A stretch of DNA of 64,000 nucleotides, taken from Rhamnusium bicolor. Its lineage: Eukaryota; Arthropoda; Insecta; Coleoptera; Cerambycidae. Location of the stretch: contig JANEYF010002643.1 in assembly GCA_029963845.1 (NCBI GenBank), positions 1,928,001-1,992,000 of the forward strand, read 5' to 3'. Below are positions 45,240 through 59,173 of this stretch, one piece after another (the first letter of the stretch is position 1; each line of letters opens with the position of its first letter). The notes below the pieces were generated by a model that saw only the letters and a program-made list of their open reading frames with translations, did no database searches and was not told the origin of the DNA. Both the position numbers and the translations under genes were made by a program.

Positions 45240-46690
45240 TGCGCCAATTTTGCGTTTTTGACAATTCTCCAATCCATACAAAATTTGTATGCTGAAATAT
45301 ATAGTTCTCTCGATTTTTGTGGTAATAAATTCAAAAATTCACGTATCTGATGTAGTTCGGGAAGGTTATGAATCTATCATGAATCGAATGGTAAACACTG
45401 ATGTTTTGGTACTGACAGTAGCTGTTGTCCCTGAATTGAAGTCAAGTTATTTGGCAAATCAATAAAATGTTGATTAAATTTATTAACTATTAAGTCAGTA
45501 TGGCATATTAGGTCATTATTAACTTTTATGCTTTCTATGTTGTTATGTTTAATTTTATTATTCTTATGTCTTTATTAATCATTCACCAAGCAGCCTTAGA
45601 TTTATTTAAAGACCTGTGATATATGTGATCATTGTGTAATTTTTTTTGCAACTTTTATGACATTGCGATAATTTTTTTTATATGATTTATAAAAGTGTTT
45701 GTCTTCCTCTTTATCGCTTTGACTCATTACTTTATATAAAAGTTTCAGTTTTTGTGCTGAAATTCTTGAGTAAACCAATCATTTTTTCTCGTCTTGTGTG
45801 GTTTAATAAAAGTAAGTGGAAAACTAATATCCTCATAATAAACGAGACTTTCCAAAAAAGTACTTAAAACCATCATTTAAATTTGAAGCGTTATATGTAT
45901 CAACCCAGTTTTCTTTACTTACATGCCGTTCAAAGGAATCATAATTATTTCTAGTAAATAACCTGGTTGTCGCATTACTTTTTATAAGATTATTACCATT
46001 TGGTATATGACTAATAAATATTTGTGCTGTGTGATCAGATAATTCATTTTGAGCGATTTTACAAGCAATATTAAAGTAATTATTACTATCCATATTACTG
46101 CATATATAATCTATTCCTGTTGCAGATACTATAGTGTATCTAGTAGGCTTATTAATGTGACATACAATATCATAAGAATCAAGAAGATCAAATAATTAAT
46201 GTTTACCAAAGGTATTTGTCAATAAGTCAATATTCCAGTCACCATACAACACTAGGGACGACTTATCATTTGACGCATTATTTTAAATTAAATCAAGTTC
46301 TTTAAAGAAACAGTTAAGATCCCCTGTTGATAATCTATACAATGCCAAAATTTTTATATAGTACTCATCATTCACTTTCAATTCAACACCAGTTATTTCG
46401 ACACCTTTGTCAATTGACTTTTTTGTTAATTTCAGTTAATTCTTTAATATCTATATTTAGTGCGGATTTGTGAAATATTATCACTCCGCCATTTTTAAAA
46501 GTAGTTCTACAAAATGCTGTAGTTGCAGTATAACCTCTTATGTGCACAAAATGTAATTCATCTGGCTGAAGCCAATCTTCAGTGAAACATGCAACGTCAA
46601 TATTTTGTAAACTTAACTCAATTTGTAATTGCTCGATTTTTTTTCGCAGACATTGTACATTCTGATGAATAATTTTAGGCTTTTAACACT
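45240..46690 (-). pseudogene. LINE ORF2: AP-like endonuclease and linker
   Basis: Minus strand from about 46690: IIHQNVQCLRKKIEQLQ (N-terminal Asn block), VACFTEDWLQPDE (catalytic Glu in TExW), NGGVIIFHK, VVLYGDWNIDLL (Asp-x-Asn near 46240), SATGIDYICS, and LSDHTAQIF (final Asp-His). These are the apurinic-type endonuclease motifs of jockey/CR1-like LINEs. The linker follows, with KKWF, KAAW-MINKD, then IVNKFNQHFIDLPNNL near 45450, which precedes RT. RT is absent. Several frameshifts. Confidence 0.85.
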
Positions 46691-47606
46691 ATTACAGTTA
46701 TTTAGTTGCTATACATTATTGGCATGATCTATGTGATATTTATATTAAAAAATAACATGATTAAAAATACCGTTGCTTGTATACTTCTACCACTTAATTA
46801 GTATGCTTAATTCATTAAAGTTTTGTTGGTTTAATATAGCCAATAATATTTTAAAAATCATCAAATGTGTTTTGAAAAGTATGTTGTAATAGTAATTTAT
46901 ACAGGGAATGATAAAATGACATATTGAAAATGAGCGATTCCATTGCTGAAAGTGATATTCCAGCAGAAAATCAAAAATAGGCAGATGTTACCACCCTGAA
47001 GTTGTTAGCAGACAAATCAAGAAACCTCTATGAAAAAGAATATATGAACTCTTTATGAAGTACGTATACTTAACTAAAAGTATTTCTAAAAAAGTAGGAA
47101 ATTTGTGATTAAATAAATTAGACATTTTCTCAGTACCTGTTTCTGTCAAAATTGCTATTATTTGTCTGGATAATAATCAGTTCTGAAACACGTTTTTAAT
47201 GATGAAGTGTTTATTTGATGCCAATTTTAACGGTCGTCCCAATTTTTTTCCAGAGTGACTATATATCCTATTTTGTTCGTCTCAAAAAACTGTCTATTAT
47301 CTCCCAATTTCAGGTTAGTATCACAATCTGAACAATTCTTATGAAAATTCGAATTAAGCAGATTCACTAAAAGATGCCAATCTCACAATGGTGAGAGTCG
47401 TTAGGGATATATCTAAGAGTGTTGGTATATTTATAGAGAAGCGGTTTTTATCATTTTCTATGACTACCCGAAATGTCAAACAACTTGTGACGCATCATTT
47501 TGTAGCCTAAAATGTTTCTTTTTTCAAACCAATTAAGATATGTAAAAAAATCTCAAAAAGTCCTGGTGGACTTTTCAAAATGTCAGTCACCAAAAGAGTC
47601 AACACT
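46691..47606. other. Nothing identified
   Basis: AT-rich. No coding or repeat motif recognised. Confidence 0.5.
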
Positions 47607-47618
47607 TACTTTCCTGAA

Positions 47619-47974
47619 GGGGATGAGGTATGAACATCCGTTTAATTTCCGATCAGTGAAGTTAAGCAGCACTGATCGAGTCCGGCAATTGGATGGATGA
47701 ACGATAGCTCGTCTAACAGTCGGTAGGCTGTCAACAGACAATCCCGGGAAGGCCGCTAGCAGGCGGAGAGGCAAGCCCGGGTGGAGGGTCGAGGAGACCT
47801 ACCCAGGAGGTTTGCCACTGCTAGCGGTGCAGGCGGGCAGGCCCAGGCGGTGGGTTAGTTGACAGTTGAGTACCGTGGTTCGGAGTCCACGCTAAACTGT
47901 AGGTCCCTAGGTAAAAAGGGCCCATTGTGGCCTACTTGCCTAGTAAAATAAGTAGCTACTACTACTACTACTAC
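47619..47974 (+). mobile_element. 5S rRNA-derived SINE (SINE3 type) with 12-bp TSD
   Basis: Flanked by TACTTTCCTGAA at 47607-47618 and 47975-47986. The 5' part (about 47628-47710) resembles 5S rRNA: CCGATCAGTGAAGTTAAGCA matches the internal promoter A-box region, and TTGGATGGATGAACG the C-box. A GC-rich body follows, then a tail of (CTA)n. Pol III would transcribe it from the internal 5S-type promoter, and a LINE would mobilise it. It is far more GC-rich than its neighbours and flanked by exact duplications, so it is probably fairly recent. Confidence 0.9.
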
Positions 47975-47986
47975 TACTTTCCTGAA

Positions 47987-49640
47987 AATTTCATTAGAGT
48001 GGAATTTGACAAAAAATGCACGTTTTTCTTTTCTACCCAGTATTATGGCCCCTGTGTATTGGAAGGTACCTCCGTGTAATAGTCAATAAATTGCGTTTTC
48101 CGAATCTTCCTCCGTTTTAAAAATCCATTAAGATTCTAAAGTTGAAGTAAAATGTCAATGTCTCCTTTAATAATTCAATTAAGTAATGATGCTAATTATG
48201 ACCTAAATATTCAGATTAAACTAAAATGCAAATAAATATTACTACATTCGACAATACTGAAATACAAGCTCAGTACTTAGCTAATGAAATATTCCAATTA
48301 GTATTTGTCTTTTCCCCTCTAAGTTAAGGCTCTTAATTATTATTATATTTAAGAAACCATGATAACGTTTTAACTTCGCAAAGAATCGTTAAATTCAATA
48401 TTATGTCTTTTACCAAAAACAATTTTGTGTCTACCTATCCCCTATATCACGGTTTTGGATATCAAGTTGAAAATAAGCTTGAAAGAAAATTAATTACGTC
48501 ATCATCAGCTAACCGGCCACATATATTTATAAATTTGAAGTTTAAAAAAATTACTGAACATTTTTCTGCCTACACGAATCCTCTTTAATTCTAAAATTAC
48601 GTTTTAACATGACACCGAAATTAAAAGTAATTACCTATATTGTACCTACAAAGTGGAGGATGTTCTCATGTAATAACATGTTATATGAAAAATTTTTTAC
48701 TTAATTTAGCTTTGTTAATACTTAAATGAATTTAATAAAAAAATGTTTAATATGTTTGTTGTGTGTACAAAATAACATGAAGTTTTAAATCTTTTAAATA
48801 ATTAGCTAATAGATACGATTTTTTGCCTGTATCTTGGTAACCAAGATCCTAACAATAAGGTTTTGAGAAAAACTGTACAGCATAAAATTTGTGCAAATTC
48901 AACTTTTTTTAATGAAAACGTCATAAATATTTCCCCTGCAATCTAGCAACGTTATACTTCAGGCTAGGAACACAGTTCTGTTAAAAATGATAACCAGACG
49001 AATGATGTGAAAGAAAAGTACCAGCTATTCGCATTGCTTTCTACTGCTGTCCGTTGGCATAATATGTTCATCTATCATCAGTTGCAAATATTATGACAAA
49101 GTTGTCTACCTTCTACGATCTGAGATTGATGAAAATCGTCCAAACGCATAATCTCATTGAATCCACTTGTTGCTGAAAACTTAAGAAGCTCATATTCTGT
49201 AGCTAGTTGTTAGTGATTGTAATACGCCAATACTTATTAACACTGCAATGTTATATCCTATCTCAATCCATAATTTCACGCTCAAAAATGAAAAGGAGAA
49301 TGTGTTTGGTCTAAATGAAACGAACTTCCAGGAGAGGAATCACAGAAATCAATTTCTTTACAAGTGTGGGGAAACTATGACAACTCTGAAATTGACATAG
49401 TAGATGACAGGACAGCATTTTATATGAAAAAAAAAAAAATTCTTTGTAGATCTTCAAATGAAGAAAATGAAGATCTTATGCCCTAAGTTGTACATAACGA
49501 AAAAATGCGCTAGGAACTCTAACTCACGATGGTATTGCATTGAGTTCAAAATTGAAATCTAATTCTTTCAAAATATCGTCGTTCACATCTTCTTATTGTT
49601 AAGTCAAAGCACCCTCAAAATCAAAAGATTTGAATAACAG
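47987..49640. other. Unassigned, possibly 5' part of the hAT remnant
   Basis: No clear motifs. The last few hundred bases may be decayed hAT transposase upstream of 49645, but I cannot place specific blocks. Confidence 0.4.
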
Positions 49641-49644
49641 CAGA

Positions 49645-49892
49645 TGAAGATAAAATGAATGCAAAACAAAATCATGTTTTAGTACGCGTGTTAGACCTCA
49701 CATCAACTATTTTAATTGCTAGTAAAATATCAAAAAACGTCGATGCAGTAACTATATAAAAAGTAGTTGGTATGATGGATGTTGATAGTTCACAAGTATT
49801 GATCTTACTCACTGATGCAGCACAATATACGGTTAAAATAGGAGTATTGCTGAAGAACATATATTCAAATTTAATACACGTAACATGCGTTG
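49645..49892 (+). pseudogene. hAT-like transposase, middle part (before insertion)
   Basis: Reads VLVRVLDLTSTILIASKIS, then VLILLTDAAQYTVK and NLIHVTCVA, matching the hAT-type blocks LLFLTDAAPYMVKAG and HVTCVAHG. One stop is present. The frame resumes at 53072 with AHAPHLVAEDIRRNYPEVG after removal of the mariner element. Confidence 0.7.
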
Positions 49893-50280
49893 CACAAGGT
49901 TATTCATTATAAATTACCCACCCCCCTTAACATCGTTATTATTGCATATAGAACAAATAGTTTTAAATAAAAGTTTTGTGGCTATGACTTAATTTTGTTA
50001 AAATGCTATCAAAAGTACAGTATCGTGCAGAATTCAGGGGATACAAAAAATAACATATTTTTTTAAATGGAATACCCTGTATATTATTAAGTTTTTGGAA
50101 TGATACTTTGCTCCTGATTTCAAAAATACACTACGTGTTACCCCTACCATATACCGTAAGTTATTAAACGTCGAATTTCTTAGTTAAACTAGTTACTGCA
50201 AATATTGAAAAGTTAACATTAGTCAGCTATCAAAATGACAACTGTTTGATAAGTGACATTTCTTTAATGAAATAATCAAA

Positions 50281-51108
50281 ATGGTTTACAGTGAGGAAGA
50301 AAAAGTCCAAATATTTACTTGTTATGTACAAAATAACAAAAGTAAACGTGCAGCAAAAAGAGCATATGTGGTGTTATATCCAAATCGTCCAATACCATCA
50401 GAAAATACGTTCAAAAATATTTACCGAAAGGTGAATATTACCTCCAATTTTAGTAGAAAAAAGCGTGTAGTTCAAGCAAACCAGGAATAATGGCTAGATA
50501 TACTGCTTCATTTCGAAGGTAAACCCATCCATATTTATTCGCGAATAGACTTTTTTTGAAATATTGTATTATTTTTTAGAAAATTCTGAATGTGGTATAA
50601 ATAATGCAGTCGATCAATTAGGTAAAAGTTATTCCAAAATCCAATGTAAGTTAAAAAATAACAGCTACAGACCATATAAAATTTTACCCGTACAAGTTTA
50701 AACAGAGGAAAAATCGAAGGTCGTGGGAAAACAAGCACAATAGAAAAAGATTGGTAAAACAAATAAAAAAAACAGGAAGAAAAACTGTTAGCGTTTGGTG
50801 TGGAATTTTCAAAAATAAAATTGTTGGGCCTATATTTTATGATTATACTTTAACTGGAGTTACCTATCTGAAAATAATTATCCCAGAAACAGAAAATATT
50901 CTTTTGCAGAATTTTCCGGAAGCCGAACTTGATGATATGATTTGGATGCAGGATGGGGCAACTCCGCATAGTGTCCTACTCGTTCGAGATCATTTGATTA
51001 ATATATTCCCAATATGGATAGGGAATAATGGACCTATTAAATGGCCACCTAACAGTCCAGATTTGACCCCTATTGATTCTTTTTGGGGATTTCTAAAAGA
51101 CGCTGTCA
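50281..51108 (+). pseudogene. DD40D mariner-like transposase, N-terminal and catalytic part
   Basis: The ATG at 50281 opens MVYSEEEKVQIFTCYVQNNK with VVLYPNRPIPSENTF. Stops lie near 50490 and 50700. The catalytic part reads TVSVWCGIFKNKIVGP, WMQDGATPHSVLL (Asp), IKWPPNSPDLTPIDSFW (final Asp, 40 residues after the previous one by count), then FLKDAV, where the retrotransposon begins. The C-terminus resumes at 52438. Confidence 0.8.
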
Positions 51109-52437
51109 ATAATAATAATAATAATAATAATAGTATGACAGAGATACCCGCAAGATGATGAATATTCACAGAAGTATTCATCCTAGATCGTCCGTTCCTC
51201 GTGTGTACCTCCCACGTCAACGGGGGGGTCGAGGACTCTTGAGCCTGGAGTGTACGCATGGCAGAGTAGTACTGAGTATGGCATGTAACATACTCAGGAG
51301 CTCAGATCCCCTCCTGCGGTTCGTAAAACATCACGAAACTGTAGGAGTGGGAGCAGGATTGTTCAAGGCAGCAAAAAGAGCCGCAGATGAACTCGGTCTC
51401 GCATTTGACATCAGGCGAGGAGGCCGGCGAGGTGCTGATGTTGAGTCAGTCACCGAACTTCAGCCAAATCGTCTGAAAGCCCGAATCAGAGCTGCCGAAC
51501 AGGAAAATCTGTTTCGGCAGCACGTCGATAAACCCCAGCATGGTGTCTTCTATAAGAACATAGAAACACTGGGTTTATCGACCAGGCTGACCTTCGCCTT
51601 TCTAAGGTCAGCAGGGCTTAAGTCGGAGACCGAGGGATTCATTATGGCCTGTCAAGATGGTGTTATCAACACCTTGGTCTACCGTAGCCGCGTGTGGCGT
51701 GTAGAGGTTCCTGATATCAACTGCAGGACCTGCCATCAGGCGCCGGAATCGCTCATGCACTTACTATCTGCATGCCCTATATATGCGATTTCGGCCTACA
51801 TCCATCGGCATAATGCGGCGTTACGAGTGCTATACTACCATCTAAGGCACTCGTACGGGGTAGACCAGACACCAGTGCTGCCTTACGTCCCCGGAGATAT
51901 TGAGTCCGTTGTCGAGAACGAGAAATGCCGGATTTACTGGAACTACTCGTTCCCGACTGTCAGGCTAATCCAAGCCAACAAGCCTGACATAGTCCTCCTC
52001 GACCATCAACTCAAGGTGATGTATGTCATCGAGTTCTCGGCACCTGCAGAGAAAAACATCACCTTGAAGGAGGAGGAGAAACGGACCAAATATCGCGATC
52101 TCCGGTACGAGCTCCAAGTGCTGTACCCAGGCTACTCGGTCAAAATGGTCGTCCTTATTATCGGTGTACTCGGAGGGATAAAGCCTACGCTGCTCTCGGA
52201 ACTGAAGATCATACCGGCCTGCCAAAAATCAGTTGAGTGGCTGGCAGGCCAAATGCAGAAGGCGGTCATTCTTGGTTCTCTCCATCTGCTTAGGGCACAC
52301 GATTCCGGAGCCTACAGTCACTAACCCTGCGGGATGTGGGGAGTGGCTGAGGTTAATGTGCTGGCGCGACTCCCGTGAGGCGTCGGAGGCCACGGGAGGA
52401 CTGTCCAGCGTCGGGCAACCGAAAAAAAAAAAAAAAA
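51109..52437 (+). mobile_element. R2/R4-like LINE with restriction-like endonuclease, 5'-truncated
   Basis: Begins with (AAT)n at 51109-51134 and ends in a run of about 17 A. It lies within the transposase frame between FLKDAV and IQVIKDRIRLE. Its 3' end also occurs at 11909-11977. Higher GC than its host. No target duplication could be fixed. Confidence 0.8.
51155..52324 (+). CDS. R2/R4-like LINE ORF C-terminal part: zinc finger and RLE
   Basis: An open frame of 389 codons ending at 52324. The first residues are post-RT thumb (RQRGGRGLLSLE). Residues ~190-207 contain CRTCHQAPESLMHLLSAC, a CCHC zinc motif. Further on, ANKPDIVLLDHQLKVMYVIE and FSAPAEKNI followed by KRTKYRDL form the restriction-like endonuclease (PD...D/E...K) of R2/R4-type elements, which nicks the target site. 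RT is missing, so it is a truncated protein and not autonomous, but the absence of stops suggests a recent insertion. The first ATG is not a natural start. Confidence 0.85.
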   Translation: MMNIHRSIHPRSSVPRVYLPRQRGGRGLLSLECTHGRVVLSMACNILRSSDPLLRFVKHHETVGVGAGLFKAAKRAADELGLAFDIRRGGRRGADVESVTELQPNRLKARIRAAEQENLFRQHVDKPQHGVFYKNIETLGLSTRLTFAFLRSAGLKSETEGFIMACQDGVINTLVYRSRVWRVEVPDINCRTCHQAPESLMHLLSACPIYAISAYIHRHNAALRVLYYHLRHSYGVDQTPVLPYVPGDIESVVENEKCRIYWNYSFPTVRLIQANKPDIVLLDHQLKVMYVIEFSAPAEKNITLKEEEKRTKYRDLRYELQVLYPGYSVKMVVLIIGVLGGIKPTLLSELKIIPACQKSVEWLAGQMQKAVILGSLHLLRAHDSGAYSH

Positions 52438-52592
52438 ATATAAGTATTCAAGTCATTAAAGACAGGATTCGACTTGAAATAAACAATCTGAATGTAAATA
52501 ATGTAGCCATTTCCGGTGCAATTATAAATATAAGAAGACGTTATCAATTATGCATTGACAATAATGGTGGACACATCGAACATCTTTCATGA
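52438..52592 (+). pseudogene. DD40D transposase, C-terminus
   Basis: Reads ISIQVIKDRIRLEINNLNVN, then IINIRRRYQLCIDNNGGHIEHLS and stop, the usual C-terminus of this transposase group. It continues the frame of 50281-51108. Confidence 0.75.
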
Positions 52593-53071
52593 GTTATCAT
52601 TTATTTATATTTAAATTTTCTAAATTAATCTTTGTTATCTATTTTGTATAAATATTTGGTTTCTTTCCTCCTCGCTGTACACCATTTTGATTATTTCATT
52701 AAAGAAACGTCACTTATCAAACATAATAGTTTTCATTTTCATAGCTCACTAATAATGTTAACTTTTCCATATTTACAGTAGTTAGTTTAACTAAGATATT
52801 TGACGTAACTCAAAAACGGTATATGGTAGGGGTAACATATGGTACATTTTTGAAATCAGGAACAAAGGATTATTCCAAAAAATTTAATAATATACAGGGT
52901 ATCCCATTTAAAAAAAATTTTTGTATCCCCTGAAATCTGCAGACTACTGTACTTTTGATAACATTTTAACAAAATTCAGTCATAACCACACAACTTTTAT
53001 TTAAAACTTTTTTTCTATAGGCAATAATAACGATAATAAGAGGTGGGTAATTTATAATGAATAACCCTGTA

Positions 53072-53440
53072 CATGCGCCTCATTTGGTAGCCGAAGATAT
53101 TCGACGAAATTATCCCGAAGTTGGTGCATTAATTGCAAATGATAAACAAATAATCGTAAAAGCCCTTAAATGTGTTTAAAATTTCCATTCGATTTGTCCT
53201 GATATCGCACTTTCAACGCAACCTATTTTAACACGTTGGAGAATATGGTTAGTAGACAGCAATAGTTCAATACTAGGTATCATCAGTATTTTCATACATT
53301 AAAATCTTGTTCAGAAGTTTAATCCAAGTAAAACAAAAGTCATCTCCATGTCACAGAACCGTTTAAATAATCTTGAGGTAGAAACGGCGATACATACGAT
53401 TTATAATTATAACTAAAGATGTAGCGGGAGGGGGCGATAG
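53072..53440 (+). pseudogene. hAT-like transposase, part after the mariner insertion
   Basis: Starts AHAPHLVAEDIRRNYPEVG, then ILTRWRIWLVD, a block seen as PILTRWGTWL in hAT-type relatives, and NPSKTKVISMSQNRLNN. A stop falls after ALKCV. It is the direct continuation of 49645-49892. Confidence 0.7.
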
Positions 53441-53639
53441 AGGACATCAATTTCAGGATTGACGCTAGATGATGTGACACCATGTAAATATGTCAATAAA
53501 TATATGACACCATTCATAGCTAACTTCAATTGTTTTACGGATACGGAGACTACATCAAAAGAAATTATTATTCCATATACGCAATGTAACCGTAAAACAA
53601 CTTATGCTTAGCTAAGATTGGTGGTAGAGAACACAACCA

Positions 53640-54085
53640 TTATCTTACCTTGCTGTTATTTTGGCGGGTTCAGTAACATCCAAAGTTAATACAAAGAGAG
53701 CTGAAGGTATTGGTGAATGTAACACTAACACACGCACATGTATTTTTAACTGACGATCACGTGAATAAAAGTATACCACTAATTATAATGCACCCACTAA
53801 AACATTTGCCACCTTCCAGCCGCAAGCAAGGTGGTTTCATCTACGCTAATCCAGACGTATTTATCATTCAGTTCAGAATAACTTTTTTGTTTAATACTGT
53901 CACATCTCCGTGATAAATATCTTTTTCTTAGTGTTGTTTCCGATGGCGTACTGCCCACTAATATACTTTTACAAATATTAAACGAGGTATTTTAAAAAAG
54001 TTAACCTTCGGTGTCTTTAATTTCGTATTTTTACCTATCTACGTGTTATTCCCATAAACGTTTTATAAATACTACGTATTTAGAG
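53640..54085 (-). pseudogene. hAT-like transposase exon remnant, second copy
   Basis: Matches 29250-29930. The minus strand encodes CDSIKQKSYSELNDKYVWIS with VDETT, and ends AAG|GTAAGATAAT, the same putative splice donor. Relative to the other copy an internal segment is deleted (the LFRQLLQQ block), and a short insertion lies after DETT. Confidence 0.55.
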
Positions 54086-54088
54086 TGA

Positions 54089-54295
54089 CTAATCTACAAC
54101 TCTACGTTGACACTTGCGTTTGTATGTGCAGTGGTTTAAAACCCCGCCCTTTCGCGTTATGTGGAGGGCACTATCGTGCTGAAAAGATAATTTTCTATGT
54201 TCGTCGAGAGGTAAATTTTCTAGATAGTCATTTTCCAAATTTTTTAGAATATTTTTATGCGCGCTAAACACAGGCCTGAAATTTGCCCCAGAAAT
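54089..54295 (-). pseudogene. Mariner-like transposase fragment
   Basis: The minus strand reads ISGANFRPVFSAHKNILKNL, then LENLPLDEHRKLSFQHDSAL, matching the region between the first and second catalytic Asp of the DD41D proteins (FQHDGA). Neither end is present. Confidence 0.5.
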
Positions 54296-54490
54296 AATAA
54301 TAATAATAATGAACACCACAGAAATTAGACAATCCTCAAATCTAAAGCCGAAGCTATCTAGAAGGGGGTTACGCTTAGTAAAACGTGGACATACAACCAT
54401 TCCTACCAACAATACTAGTGCCAGCCGGTGGCCAGATACGATAGAAAGTCACGCTTACTATCACGTTCAAGCCAACTACACCTCTGAGCT
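54296..54490 (-). mobile_element. Retroposon 3' end with (TTA)n tail, minus strand
   Basis: (AAT)n on plus at 54296-54309, then the inverse of TTGTCTAATTTCTGTGGTG and of TAGCTTCGGCTTTAG, as at 28930-29010. Further upstream on the minus strand, CAGCTCAGAGGTGTAGTTGG looks faintly like a tRNA A-box, so a SINE is possible, but no B-box was found. Confidence 0.5.
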
Positions 54491-55845
<1,355 letters not shown>

Positions 55846-55849
55846 TCAC

Positions 55850-59101
<3,252 letters not shown>

Positions 59102-59173
59102 AGTTAGAACTTGACATATATACAGAAAAGATATTAGTACCCTAAAATATATCCCTAAGGACTCTCACCATTG
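59102..59173 (+). pseudogene. Penelope-like element RT, part before the insertion
   Basis: Reads LDIYRKDISTLKYIPKDSH; PLE reverse transcriptases have a YRKPTxTxxYIPxxSxHP segment in the palm-thumb region. It is interrupted by the RAG1-like element, and the first CATTG copy (59169-59173) is part of it. It follows directly on the (TTA)n tail of the LINE. Confidence 0.8.

Larger units (their letters stand above)
49895..53069 (+). mobile_element. DD40D mariner-like element inside hAT, split by an R2/R4-like LINE
   Basis: TIRs CAAGGTTATTCATTATAAAT and, inverted, ATTTATAATGAATAACCCTG, with TA at 53070-53071 and CA at the left junction, a probable mutated TA. Inverted arms of roughly 390 bp continue to about 50280 and from about 52690. 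One transposase, split by a retrotransposon at 51109-52437. Confidence 0.8.

Noticed and set aside
47583..47774. Minus-strand ORF across the SINE head
   Set aside because: Lies antisense to the 5S-derived SINE and crosses its boundary.
51109..51135. Asn-repeat tract as part of the mariner transposase
   Set aside because: The (AAT)n lies at the retrotransposon junction, and related transposases lack it.
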